Notes under the pieces: model-generated
The model's input: only the letters and a program-made list of their open reading frames with translations
The model's database searches: none
Told to the model about the DNA's origin: nothing
Shown here: in pieces, positions 41,803 to 51,115 of the stretch
How the letters are laid out: every line of letters starts with the position of its first letter
Position numbering within the stretch: the stretch's first letter is position 1
Source: Algibacter marinivivus
GTDB taxonomy: Bacteria; Bacteroidota; Bacteroidia; Flavobacteriales; Flavobacteriaceae
Length of the DNA: 64,000 nt
Assembly: GCF_003143755.1 (NCBI RefSeq)
Contig: NZ_QFRI01000004.1
Coordinates: forward strand, 186,001 to 250,000
Direction of reading: 5' to 3'
Program-made: the position numbers and the translations under genes

Positions 41803-43530
41803 ATGCTTAAGCAAATCAAATTTATATTAACAGGAGTTCTATTATTAAGCATAACACTAAGTTTTGCTCAAAGAACAGGAAATGATACTATAAATACAGG
41901 TGTAATAGATGTTGTTAAGCCATACACACCAACAATATCAGATGCTTTTAAAGTGAAAGAAGTGCCATCTTTAGACGATGAAACTACCGAAACTAAAAAA
42001 GAAATTAAGTATAATATATTTTCTTTCCCAGTGGCATCTACTTTCACACCGGCAAAAGGAAAAGCAGCTGTTGTTGAAAAACGAGCGCCTGTAAAATTAT
42101 TTGATAATTATGCCACTTTAGGTGTTGGAACCTACACTACTATTTTGGGCGAAGTATATTTAAACCATGCTATAAGTAGAAATGAAAGTGTTGGCGGTTA
42201 CATTAGTCATCACTCTTCAGCTGGCGGAATAGAAGGTGTATCATTTAATGATAATTTTTCTAACTCAAAAATCAACTTGAATTATTCTAGTAGGTTAAGA
42301 GATTTAGCATGGAATGTTGAGGCAGGTTTTCAACATCAAATGTTCAATTGGTATGGTGTACCTCAATCACAAATTACTCAGGCGCAATCTAATGATATTG
42401 AAGTAGATCATGCTTTTTTTGATGCTCATTTTGGAGGAGATATTGCTTTTGAAGACACGTATATTAACTCTGGAAGTTTCTTTTTTAGACGCTTTGGGGA
42501 TAATCAAGGTTCTGGAGAAAATAGATTTATTGCAAAAGCAAAAGTAGATATTCCTATTAACGATGTTGAAATCTCAACAGACTTTAAAATAGATTATTTA
42601 GGAGGTACTTTTGATAGGAATTATGCAACAACAGATGAATTAAACTATGGGAATTTCCAAATAGGTTTATCACCTACATATCAATTAAAGCAAGACGATT
42701 TAACAGTGGACTTAGGAGTTTCTTTGTTTTATTCAAATGATAAAGAGTCTGGAGAAAACAACTTGTATGTGTACCCAAATATTAGTGCAACATATCGATT
42801 AGTTAACGATGTTTTAATTGCTTATGGAGGCATTAAAGGAGATTTGATTCAGAATTCTTATCATGGTTTTGCTTCAGAAAACCCGTTTGTATCACCAACT
42901 TTAATTATTGCACCAACGGACCAAATTTATAACGCATACGTTGGATTAAAAGGGAAGCTATCGAGTAATATGAGTTATAATATTAGCGGTCGTTATATAG
43001 CAGATAGAAACAAAGCATTATTTAGAAATAATGAAATAACACTAACAAATGAGAATTATACTTATGGAAACTCTTTTGGAATGGTTTACGATGATGTTGA
43101 TACTTTTGGAGTTGCTGGAGAAATTAATGTAGATGTTAATAGAAACTTTAAATTAGGTATAAAGGCAGAGTATTTTACTTATAATACGGATAATCAAAAC
43201 GAAGCTTGGAATTTACCAGATGTAAAAGGCTCATTGTTTTTAGATTATCAGATAGACGAACATTGGTTTGCAGGCGCAAATTTATATTTTATTGGAGAAC
43301 GTAAAGATCAATTTTTCTTAAATGATGGTATAACGGCTGCATCACCTTTTACTGTTGTTTTAGATAGTTATTTTGATGCTAATGCGCATTTAGGGTATCA
43401 TGTAAACAACCAGCTTTCAGTATTTGCAAAAGCCAACAATATAGCCAATGATGCTTACCAAAAATGGCAAAATTTCCCGGTGCAAAGTATTCAGTTTTTA
43501 GCTGGAGCTACTTATAAGTTTGATTTTTAA
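41803..43530 (+). CDS. outer-membrane beta-barrel protein (TonB-receptor-like, no plug)
   Basis: This 575-residue protein has a signal peptide ending FAQ at residue 22. It then carries a TonB-box-like DTINTGVIDVVKPYTPTISD, and many alternating hydrophobic strands (LGVGTYTTILGEVYLNHAIS, FKIDYLGGTF, QLSVFAKANNIANDAYQKW). It ends in LAGATYKFDF, with a terminal aromatic residue as required for outer-membrane insertion. It is shorter than TonB-dependent receptors and lacks an obvious plug. The upstream TPR gene is probably its partner. Confidence 0.8.
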   Translation: MLKQIKFILTGVLLLSITLSFAQRTGNDTINTGVIDVVKPYTPTISDAFKVKEVPSLDDETTETKKEIKYNIFSFPVASTFTPAKGKAAVVEKRAPVKLFDNYATLGVGTYTTILGEVYLNHAISRNESVGGYISHHSSAGGIEGVSFNDNFSNSKINLNYSSRLRDLAWNVEAGFQHQMFNWYGVPQSQITQAQSNDIEVDHAFFDAHFGGDIAFEDTYINSGSFFFRRFGDNQGSGENRFIAKAKVDIPINDVEISTDFKIDYLGGTFDRNYATTDELNYGNFQIGLSPTYQLKQDDLTVDLGVSLFYSNDKESGENNLYVYPNISATYRLVNDVLIAYGGIKGDLIQNSYHGFASENPFVSPTLIIAPTDQIYNAYVGLKGKLSSNMSYNISGRYIADRNKALFRNNEITLTNENYTYGNSFGMVYDDVDTFGVAGEINVDVNRNFKLGIKAEYFTYNTDNQNEAWNLPDVKGSLFLDYQIDEHWFAGANLYFIGERKDQFFLNDGITAASPFTVVLDSYFDANAHLGYHVNNQLSVFAKANNIANDAYQKWQNFPVQSIQFLAGATYKFDF

Positions 43531-43543
43531 TATCAATATTTTA

Positions 43544-44191
43544 ATGAAACAAATTATAACTATTATCTTTTTTTTATTTTCGATTGTGATAAATGCTCAA
43601 TATAATGATTGGAAACCAGCTGAAGTATTTTTGCAAACAGGAGAAGTTTTAATTGGAAGAGCAAGACTATCAATGTCGATGAATAGAACAGAACATCCTG
43701 ATGAAAAGAGATTAACTTCATTTTCAATAAGAGTTGGAAATAAAGAATACTTACGATTTTTGGAAGGTAATGAAAGAAGAAGTACTAAGTTTGATACAGA
43801 AGAAGTAAAGAAAGTTATTTTTGATTTAGATTACAAAAAGAAAGAAAAAAGGATAAAAAGAAAGGCGATTTTTATTCCTATATATAAAAGTTTAAATAAA
43901 ACTAAAACGGGGTTTGCTGAACTAATTATTGATGGAAAAATTAAATTGGCTAAGAAAAAGATATCTGGTGCTGGAGTTGCACGTAATTATACTGAGGAAA
44001 TATTATTAATCCGAGAAAATGAAAGTGCTATTCCAATTAATTATGCATATAAACTTAAATCTTTTAAGAAAAGAACAATTGAATACTTTTATGATTGCCC
44101 AAGTTTAATATCTAAAATTGAGAGTGAAGAACTTAAAAAGGACGATTTAGAACTTATAGTTAATTATTATAATGATAACTGCGCCAAATAA
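43544..44191 (+). CDS. exported protein of unknown function
   Basis: The ATG at 43544 gives 215 residues with a signal peptide (MKQIITIIFFLFSIVINAQ). The mature part is basic and rich in lysine (DYKKKEKRIKRKAIFIPIYK) with a predicted beta-rich fold. I recognise no domain. It is 13 bases downstream of the outer-membrane barrel gene and likely part of the same transcript; its end overlaps the convergent methyltransferase gene by 25 bases. Confidence 0.65.
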   Translation: MKQIITIIFFLFSIVINAQYNDWKPAEVFLQTGEVLIGRARLSMSMNRTEHPDEKRLTSFSIRVGNKEYLRFLEGNERRSTKFDTEEVKKVIFDLDYKKKEKRIKRKAIFIPIYKSLNKTKTGFAELIIDGKIKLAKKKISGAGVARNYTEEILLIRENESAIPINYAYKLKSFKKRTIEYFYDCPSLISKIESEELKKDDLELIVNYYNDNCAK

Positions 44192-44865
44192 TCAAAATGC
44201 TCACCTTCTAAAACCAACTTACATTGTAACCCAACAGATTCACAAGCTAGTTTTAAAGTCTCAAAATCTAAATACAACCATTTCATAGGTGCTTCTTTTT
44301 TACCTTTATAAGATATAAAGTAATCAAGTTCTCCATAATAGCCAGCATTCATATCCATCCAATAGCCACCATCTTCATCTTCATACATATATTTAATATC
44401 AGATGAATCTATTAATATCTGCCCACCGGATTTCAAAAGACTTTTTAAATGCGATAAATATTTTGAAACTTGAGTGATTTCTTGAAAAATACCAGTGCCA
44501 TTCATTAAAAGTAAAACAGTATCATAAGTATCCGTTTCATCCAAAAGCGATTTTACTTCAACATTATTAAGATCTCTAAGTTTCGCAACTTTAACAGCAC
44601 CTTTAGAGATGTCAATAGCTTTAACATCAAAACCTTTTTTCTGCAGATACAAACTATGACTTCCAGAACCGCAACCAACATCTAATACAGAACCTTTGCA
44701 AAGTTTTAAAGCATGTTTTTCTAACTTGTGCATGTCTTTATAATCACGAAATAAATATGGAAGTGGTAAAATATCTTCATCAGAAATATTCGTTGAGGTT
44801 ATTATATCCTCTGAATAGTTTCCGTTCTGATAATCTAATAAAGCGTCCCCAAACAGGTCTTTCAT
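44167..44865 (-). CDS. class I SAM-dependent methyltransferase
   Basis: This 232-residue protein has GSVLDVGCGSGSHSLYLQKKG (motif I), FDVKAIDISKGAVKVAKLRD (motif II) and DTVLLLMNGTGIF (motif IV). The fold is complete but the substrate is unknown; the family is annotated generally as small-molecule methyltransferase. It has no operon partner and overlaps the convergent exported-protein gene at its 3' end. Confidence 0.82.
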   Translation of the reverse strand: MKDLFGDALLDYQNGNYSEDIITSTNISDEDILPLPYLFRDYKDMHKLEKHALKLCKGSVLDVGCGSGSHSLYLQKKGFDVKAIDISKGAVKVAKLRDLNNVEVKSLLDETDTYDTVLLLMNGTGIFQEITQVSKYLSHLKSLLKSGGQILIDSSDIKYMYEDEDGGYWMDMNAGYYGELDYFISYKGKKEAPMKWLYLDFETLKLACESVGLQCKLVLEGEHFDYLAQLSL

Positions 44866-44969
44866 TATAAAATATAAAATTTTAATATTTAGTTAATTAA
44901 TACTATCAGATGTGTTAAAAATCTATTTAATCTAAGAGTCTAATAAATCTAATTGTCTAATTTTACAGC

Positions 44970-45461
44970 ATGCAAGACATTATAAATAACCTTCCAAAGC
45001 TAGCCAAAGATAAACATAACGAGAATAAAAAGTTCTTTGGGAAGCTTAAAAAGAAACCACCAAAAAACTTAGATTATATCATGCAGGATTTGCATGATCA
45101 AGAATTTGAACGTACAGATTGTTTAGAATGTGCAAACTGTTGCAAAACAACAGGTCCTTTATTTACAGATAAAGACGTTGATAGAATTGCTAAACATTTC
45201 AGAATGAAATCGCATCAATTTATCAGTCAATATTTAAAAGTTGATGAGGATAATGATTATGTATTGCAAAGCGTGCCATGTACTTTTTTAGATGCGGATA
45301 ACTATTGTTCTATTTATGATGTAAGACCAAAAGCTTGTAGAGAATTTCCGCATACTGATAGAAAAAAGTTTCAACAGATTTCTAATTTAACTTTAAAAAA
45401 CGTTGCCATATGTCCAGCAGCTTTCAATATTGTTGAAGAGATGAAAAAAAGAATAAAATAG
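44970..45461 (+). CDS. YkgJ-family cysteine-cluster protein
   Basis: This 163-residue protein has the Cys pattern of the YkgJ/Fe-S or zinc cluster family: DCLECANCCKTTGPLFTDKD, followed by VPCTFLDADNYCSIY and VRPKACREFPH. The cysteines probably hold an iron-sulfur or zinc cluster. Function is unknown; the family is related to FliB-like and 2OG-associated proteins. An AT-rich segment with TAATTTTA lies a few bases before the ATG. Confidence 0.85.
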   Translation: MQDIINNLPKLAKDKHNENKKFFGKLKKKPPKNLDYIMQDLHDQEFERTDCLECANCCKTTGPLFTDKDVDRIAKHFRMKSHQFISQYLKVDEDNDYVLQSVPCTFLDADNYCSIYDVRPKACREFPHTDRKKFQQISNLTLKNVAICPAAFNIVEEMKKRIK

Positions 45462-45484
45462 TATCTTTAAAAAAAAAATAAAAT

Positions 45485-46330
45485 TTGGAAACCATTTTAA
45501 ATTATTTTGAAACTATACCACCGCTACATAGAGGAGCTATAATAGTTGGTGGACTAACTTTTTTCTGGTTAATAGAAGGAGCAATGCCTTTGTTTAATTT
45601 TAAGTATAAAAAATGGAAACACGCTATACCAAACATATTTTTCACCATAACTACTATACTTGTTAATTTGCCAATGGCGTTTCTTTTGTTAATGTCTTCT
45701 GATTGGGCAATAGCTAATGATTTTGGAATTTTGAATTGGCTTCCAGAAATGTCTTTAACCTTATACGCAATCCTTGGTGTTTTTTTGATGGATTTTTTTG
45801 GGGCTTATTTGCCACATTTAATTGAGCATAAAGTACCACCTTTGTGGATGGTCCATTTGGTGCATCATTCAGATCATAAAGTAGATGCGACTACAGCTAA
45901 TAGACATCACCCCATTGAAAGTATCATCAGATATACGTTTACCTTAATTGGTGTTATTGCTATTGGTGCTCCAATTGGTATAGTGATGTTGTATCAATCC
46001 TTATCAATTGTGGCAACTCAATTTAGTCATTCAAATATAAGACTACCAAAAAAGATTGATAAGTTAATTAGTTATGTATTGGTTTCTCCAGATATGCACA
46101 AGGTGCATCACCATTACAAAATGCCTTATACTGATTCTAACTATGGAAATATTTTTTCAGTTTGGGACAGACTCTTTGGCACTTATATGGAATTAGATAC
46201 TGATAAAATAGTATATGGGGTTGATGTTTTTCCTAATGAAGAGGAAAATAGTAATATTAAAGATTTACTAAAACAGCCATTTCAGAAATATCAAAAACCA
46301 ACATCTTTTGAAGAAATTCCTGAAAATTAA
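45485..46330 (+). CDS. sterol desaturase / fatty acid hydroxylase family protein
   Basis: This 281-residue membrane protein has four to five hydrophobic segments and the three His boxes of the di-iron fatty acid hydroxylase superfamily: HLIEH, HLVHHSDHKVD with TANRHHP, and HKVHHHYKMP. It hydroxylates or desaturates a lipid, and relatives in Bacteroidota act on sphingolipids, carotenoids or alkyl chains. The start is TTG at 45485, 23 bases after the YkgJ-type gene. Its 3' end overlaps the convergent DUF2721 gene by four bases. Confidence 0.85.
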   Translation: METILNYFETIPPLHRGAIIVGGLTFFWLIEGAMPLFNFKYKKWKHAIPNIFFTITTILVNLPMAFLLLMSSDWAIANDFGILNWLPEMSLTLYAILGVFLMDFFGAYLPHLIEHKVPPLWMVHLVHHSDHKVDATTANRHHPIESIIRYTFTLIGVIAIGAPIGIVMLYQSLSIVATQFSHSNIRLPKKIDKLISYVLVSPDMHKVHHHYKMPYTDSNYGNIFSVWDRLFGTYMELDTDKIVYGVDVFPNEEENSNIKDLLKQPFQKYQKPTSFEEIPEN

Positions 46331-46722
46331 CCATTCTCAATATCACTAATATGGTGTTCTAAAGCTTTAACTGAAATTTGAATTTCTTTTATTAAAAGCG
46401 CTAAGGAAATAATAAGTAGAATTAGTGCTATTCCAAACACCCATATAGCAATAATGTTTTGATCTATGTAAATTAAAAACATGGTAAGAACACAGAGTAA
46501 CAAACTAGTAATACCTGTAATTTGCATAGCTCGGGTTAAATATAAGCGTTGTTTTAAGTTCTTAATTTGGATAATTAATCGTTCATCTTTTTGTTGTAAA
46601 TATTTGTCGTGTAGATTTCTAATAATAGCTGCATAAGCAATAAATCTATTTGTATATGCTAACATGATTAATGAAATTGCAGAAAACAATAAGGCGGGCG
46701 TAGTTAAAGTAAGTTCTTCCAT
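46327..46722 (-). CDS. DUF2721 membrane protein
   Basis: This 131-residue protein has three hydrophobic segments with a basic, glutamine-rich loop (IRNLHDKYLQQKDERLIIQI). The layout TPALLFSAISLIMLAYTNRF and YLTRAMQITGITSLLLCVLT matches DUF2721. It has no known function. It is divergent from the DUF2851 gene. Confidence 0.8.
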   Translation of the reverse strand: MEELTLTTPALLFSAISLIMLAYTNRFIAYAAIIRNLHDKYLQQKDERLIIQIKNLKQRLYLTRAMQITGITSLLLCVLTMFLIYIDQNIIAIWVFGIALILLIISLALLIKEIQISVKALEHHISDIENG

Positions 46723-46768
46723 GAAGTCTATTTTAATAAAAAACTAAATTATAAATTCTGTTTCGGAA

Positions 46769-46800
46769 TTTGGTATTTTTAAATTGGAATTTTATCTTTC
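46769..46800 (+). promoter_or_regulatory. candidate promoter of the DUF2851 gene
   Basis: TTTG (46769-46772) and TATCTTTC (46793-46800) have 20-base spacing and nearly match the Bacteroidota -33/-7 elements. The start codon follows only 4 bases after, so if used the message would be leaderless or nearly so. Confidence 0.35.
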
Positions 46801-46803
46801 AAC

Positions 46804-48075
46804 ATGCAAGAAGACTTCCTACATTTTCTCTGGAAACATAAAAAAATTAATGTCACTAATTTAAGTTCAACAAAAGGAGAAACTATTATTGTTTCAAATG
46901 TTGGAGAGCATAATTTTAATTCAGGTCCTGATTTTTTTAATGCTAAAATAAAAATTGGTGAGCAGCTTTGGGCAGGAAATGTTGAGATTCATTTAAAATC
47001 TTCAGATTGGTTTTTGCATAATCATGAAACAGATAAAGCTTATGATAATGTAATTTTACATGTTGTTTGGGAGGATGATACAGAGGTATTCAGAAAAGAC
47101 AACACGCCCATACCAACATTACAATTAAAGGATATTGTAGATAAACCTTTATTGAATAATTACGAAAAATTGTTTTCAAAAAAAAGTAAGTGGATTAATT
47201 GTGAAAACGAATTTTCAACAATTGATAGTTTTATAACAAGCAACTGGTTGGAACGTTTGTATTTTGAGCGTTTAGAATATAAATCAGAAACCATAAAAAC
47301 CCTTTTAACAGAATCTAAAAATGATTGGGAAGCAGTGTTATTTAAAATGCTAACTAAAAATTTTGGATTAAAGGTAAATGGCGAATCATTTCTTAGTTTA
47401 GCTAATTCAATAGACTTTTCAATTATTAGAAAAACACAATCTAATCAACGCTTACTTGAAGCTTTATTATTTGGTCAATCAGGTATGTTAGAGCAAGATA
47501 TTGAAGATGCTTATTATTCAAACTTGGTGAAAGAATATGCTTTTTTAAAACAAAAATTCAACCTTCAGAATAGTCAAGTCTTAGCAATGCAGTTTTTTAG
47601 GTTGAGACCACCTAATTTTCCAACAATTAGACTGTCTCAACTTGCGAGTCTTTATAATAAACATCAAAATGTATTCTCAAAAATTATAACATCAAATAAG
47701 CGTGAAGATTTTTACGAGCTCTTCAATGTCTCTACTTCAGAATTTTGGAAAACACATTATACATTTCAAAAAGAGTCAAAGGAAACTACTAAAATACTTT
47801 CAAAAGCATTTGTAGATTTATTATTGATTAATACAATTCTACCTTTAAAATTCTGTTATGCAAAACAAAAAGGAGAAGAGGTAGATTCAGATATCATAAA
47901 ATTAGCATCAGTAATTGCTTCAGAGAAAAACAGTATTATTAATGCATTTAATAAATTAAAAAAAGTATCAAAATCAGCATTACATTCCCAAGCACTAATT
48001 CAACTTAAAACAGAATATTGTGATAAGAACAGATGCTTAAAATGTGCCATTGGAAATCAACTTTTAAAGCAATAA
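46804..48075 (+). CDS. DUF2851 family protein
   Basis: This 423-residue soluble protein begins with the conserved DUF2851 start MQEDFLHFLWKHKKIN. It continues VGEHNFNSGPDFFNAKIKIG, LWAGNVEIHLKSSDWFLHNH, YDNVILHVVWEDD and EYCDKNRCLKCAIGNQLL. The C-terminal cysteines (CDKNRCLKC) may bind metal. The family is confined largely to Bacteroidota and its role is unknown; the N-terminal domain resembles nuclease-like folds. It is followed by a PspC-like gene and a potassium channel gene with short spacing. Confidence 0.85.
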   Translation: MQEDFLHFLWKHKKINVTNLSSTKGETIIVSNVGEHNFNSGPDFFNAKIKIGEQLWAGNVEIHLKSSDWFLHNHETDKAYDNVILHVVWEDDTEVFRKDNTPIPTLQLKDIVDKPLLNNYEKLFSKKSKWINCENEFSTIDSFITSNWLERLYFERLEYKSETIKTLLTESKNDWEAVLFKMLTKNFGLKVNGESFLSLANSIDFSIIRKTQSNQRLLEALLFGQSGMLEQDIEDAYYSNLVKEYAFLKQKFNLQNSQVLAMQFFRLRPPNFPTIRLSQLASLYNKHQNVFSKIITSNKREDFYELFNVSTSEFWKTHYTFQKESKETTKILSKAFVDLLLINTILPLKFCYAKQKGEEVDSDIIKLASVIASEKNSIINAFNKLKKVSKSALHSQALIQLKTEYCDKNRCLKCAIGNQLLKQ

Positions 48076-48111
48076 ACTTTTCCATAATCAAAGTAAGCCT
48101 TAAATTGCAGC

Positions 48112-48339
48112 ATGAACAATATTTACAAACCCTTATTGTTTTTTCAAAAGCATGGATATTACGTTTGCCAACGTATTGCAGACCGTTTAGGGATTAGAGC
48201 AAAAGTAGTTAGAACCTCATTTATGTACTTAACTTTTGTAACTGTAGGTTTTGGTTTTGCATTATACCTTTTCTTGGCCTTCTGGATGCGAATTAAAGAC
48301 TTAATTTATACAAAACGATCATCAGTTTTTGATTTATGA
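48112..48339 (+). CDS. PspC-domain small membrane protein
   Basis: This 75-residue protein has the PspC layout: a basic helix (FFQKHGYYVCQRIADRLGIRA) followed by one hydrophobic segment (SFMYLTFVTVGFGFALYLFL). PspC proteins help sense envelope stress. The stop overlaps the start of the potassium channel gene by four bases, so it is translated with the channel. Confidence 0.75.
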   Translation: MNNIYKPLLFFQKHGYYVCQRIADRLGIRAKVVRTSFMYLTFVTVGFGFALYLFLAFWMRIKDLIYTKRSSVFDL

Positions 48340-49358
48340 ATAATCCACTTATAACTTTTTTTAGAACCAAAATATACACAGCTATATTTCTACTAATTAT
48401 TATTTTAATGATTGGCGTTTTTGGTTATGTTATGATTTCTGGGTATTCTTGGGTTGATGCTTTATACATGACCGTTATAACTATGACTACGGTAGGTTTT
48501 GGAGAGGTTGTACCTTTAGATGATGAATCAAAAATATTTACAATATTTTTAATTTTAGCTAGTGTGGTTATTGTTGGTTATGCTTTATCTATTATAACCG
48601 AATATATTTTGAGTAAAAATGATGTTGAAGAATTAAAACACAAAAAGATGCAAAAAAAGATTGATAGTTTTAAAAACCACATTGTTATTTGTGGATACGG
48701 AAGAAACGGTAAGCAAGCTGCTCGAAAATTAACCGCATATAATAAACAATTTGTAGTTATAGAGAAGAATAAAGAAATGGAAGAACGCATGCAGTTGGAT
48801 GGTGTTGCTTACGTTATTGGAAATGCTAATGAAGATGAGGTTTTAGTTACTGCAGGTGTAGATAGAGCTGAGTGTTTTATTTCAGCTTTACCTAATGATG
48901 CTGATAATTTATTTGTTGTGCTTTCTGCAAGACAATTAAACAGTAAAATAAATATTATTAGTCGCGCATCAAACGAATCTTCTTATGATAAATTAAAATT
49001 TGCAGGAGCTAATAATGTTATTTTACCAGACAAAATTGGAGGTGATCATATGGCATCTTTGGTTGTTGTACCAGGTTTAATGGAATTTATTGATAATTTA
49101 TCAATAGTTGGTAAATCTGATATTAATATAGAAGAAGTAGCTGTTGAAAAATTTTATGATTCAAAAAAACCAAGAACTATTAAAGATTTAGATCTTAGGA
49201 AAAAAACAGGATGTACTGTTATTGGTTATAAAGACGAAAATGGCGAGTATACAGTAAACCCTGGAGCAGAAATGAAACTTGCTAGACATTCAAAAATTAT
49301 TGTTTTAGGACGACCAGAACAAATAGAAGCTTTAAATTCTGAGTACGATATCGATTAG
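48336..49358 (+). CDS. potassium channel with RCK (TrkA-N) domain
   Basis: This 340-residue protein has two membrane segments with a pore loop MTTVGFGEV (selectivity filter TVGFGE, residues 52-57). After that comes an RCK domain: HIVICGYGRNGKQAARKL is the Rossmann glycine motif, and a TrkA-C-like domain ends the protein. It is an MthK-type ligand-gated K+ channel; the RCK ring usually senses Ca2+, NAD(H) or another nucleotide. The gene overlaps the PspC-like gene by four bases. Confidence 0.88.
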   Translation: MNNPLITFFRTKIYTAIFLLIIILMIGVFGYVMISGYSWVDALYMTVITMTTVGFGEVVPLDDESKIFTIFLILASVVIVGYALSIITEYILSKNDVEELKHKKMQKKIDSFKNHIVICGYGRNGKQAARKLTAYNKQFVVIEKNKEMEERMQLDGVAYVIGNANEDEVLVTAGVDRAECFISALPNDADNLFVVLSARQLNSKINIISRASNESSYDKLKFAGANNVILPDKIGGDHMASLVVVPGLMEFIDNLSIVGKSDINIEEVAVEKFYDSKKPRTIKDLDLRKKTGCTVIGYKDENGEYTVNPGAEMKLARHSKIIVLGRPEQIEALNSEYDID

Positions 49359-49465
49359 CAATTTTGCTTTTTTAACAGCCTTTGTTTTAAAAAATCATTT
49401 TTTTTTAGCATCTTGCTAGCTATTATTAAGAATCTTTCAATAAAAACTAACTAACACAAATTCTT

Positions 49466-51097
49466 ATGAAGAAGTATCTTCTTTCTATTTTTACATTAAT
49501 AATTCCAATTTTAACATTTGCTCAAGAAACAGTCGAAAAAGGTTTAGATCAACGTATTGACGAAGCATTTCAACCAGTAGCAGATGGTTTTTTTGATTTT
49601 ATATTCTTTCCAATTTATAAAAGTGATACCATTACAATCCCTTTTGTATTAGTATTATTGGTTGGTAGTGCACTGTTTTTTACTATTTATTTCAAGTTTC
49701 CAAATATTTTTCACTTCAAAACAGCAATCAATGTTGTTAGAGGTAAATTTGACGATATAGATCATCCAGTTGTAGAGCCAGCTTATGGTGATGTTACACC
49801 TGGAGGAGATTCTATAGAAACAATAAGAGATGAAAGTGAAGAAGGAGAAGTGTCACACTTCCAAGCATTAGCAACAGCTGTTTCAGGAACTGTTGGAAAT
49901 GGTAACATTGCTGGTGTAGCTTTAGCAATTGCTTTAGGTGGACCAGGAGCAACGTTTTGGATGATTGTATGCGGTTTATTAGGAATGTCTACTAAGTTTG
50001 TTGAGTGTACCTTAGGCGTTCAATATAGAGATGTTGGTGAAGATGGTACAGTTTACGGCGGACCAATGTACTATATCAGTAAAGGCTTAAAAGAAAAAGG
50101 CTTTGGAATGGTTGGTAAAATTGCAGCAGTATTTTTTGCAATTTTTTGTATTGGTGGTTCTTTTGGTGGAGGTAATGCTGCGCAATCAAACCAAGCAACT
50201 ATTGTATTAAAAGAATTAATGGGGTTAGAAAGTACAAGTGCTGGTGCTATTATAGGATTAGTACTTGCAGTTTTAGTAGGTATTATTATTATTGGCGGTA
50301 TTAAACGTATTGCTCAAGTAACTGAAAAAGTTGTTCCTTTTATGGCTGTTATGTACTTAATAGCATGTTTATATATTATTGGTACTAATTTTTCTTTTAT
50401 TGATGATGCTTTCGGATTAATTTTCAGAGAAGCATTTAACCCAACAGCATTTGGAGTTGGAAGTATCATTGGAGTTTTATTAGTAGGATTCCAAAGAGCA
50501 GCCTTTTCAAACGAAGCCGGTGCTGGTTCTGCATCTATTGCCCACTCAGCAGTAAAAACAAAATATTCAGCCTCTGAAGGTTTAGTGGCATTGTTAGAGC
50601 CTTTTATTGATACAGTTGTTATTTGTACAATGACGGCTTTAGTTATCATCATATTCAATTTTGGTGGCGGCGACGGTGCCATATTCCAATATGGAGGAGA
50701 TGGTTCAGGAGCAGTATTAATTGATGGTGTTGCTTATGAAGGTGCTGGAATTACATCACAAGCATTTGCAGCTTACATACCTTACTCTAATGTATTTTTA
50801 ACTATAGCAGTTGTTTTATTCGCAGTATCAACTATGATTTCATGGTCTTATTACGGATTACAATCTTGGAAATTTTTATTCGGTAGAGGTAAAGCAGCAG
50901 ATTTAACATACAAATTATTGTTCTTATTATTTGTAATTATAGGTGCTGCAGCTAGTATGGGATCTATCTGGAAATTCTCAGATGCCATGATTTTTGCTAT
51001 GATTTTTCCAAATATGGTTGGTTTATATTTCTTATTCCCAGTTGTTAAAAAGCAATTAAATAGATATCTTGGTGCTATAAAAGACGCCAAAGAATAA
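49466..51097 (+). CDS. sodium:alanine symporter (AGCS family)
   Basis: This 543-residue transporter has about 10-11 membrane segments with the AGCS motifs FQALATAVSGTVGNGNIAGV and FVECTLGVQYRDVGEDGTVY, together with GGPMYYISKGLKEKGFGMVG. It moves alanine or glycine with Na+. The protein carries an extra N-terminal segment with a cleavable-looking signal (MKKYLLSIFTLIIPILTFAQ) before the transporter core, a feature common in Bacteroidota members. It is upstream of a ComEA-like gene by 18 bases. Confidence 0.9.
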   Translation: MKKYLLSIFTLIIPILTFAQETVEKGLDQRIDEAFQPVADGFFDFIFFPIYKSDTITIPFVLVLLVGSALFFTIYFKFPNIFHFKTAINVVRGKFDDIDHPVVEPAYGDVTPGGDSIETIRDESEEGEVSHFQALATAVSGTVGNGNIAGVALAIALGGPGATFWMIVCGLLGMSTKFVECTLGVQYRDVGEDGTVYGGPMYYISKGLKEKGFGMVGKIAAVFFAIFCIGGSFGGGNAAQSNQATIVLKELMGLESTSAGAIIGLVLAVLVGIIIIGGIKRIAQVTEKVVPFMAVMYLIACLYIIGTNFSFIDDAFGLIFREAFNPTAFGVGSIIGVLLVGFQRAAFSNEAGAGSASIAHSAVKTKYSASEGLVALLEPFIDTVVICTMTALVIIIFNFGGGDGAIFQYGGDGSGAVLIDGVAYEGAGITSQAFAAYIPYSNVFLTIAVVLFAVSTMISWSYYGLQSWKFLFGRGKAADLTYKLLFLLFVIIGAAASMGSIWKFSDAMIFAMIFPNMVGLYFLFPVVKKQLNRYLGAIKDAKE

Positions 51098-51115
51098 AAA
51101 CAATAAATAAATTAT

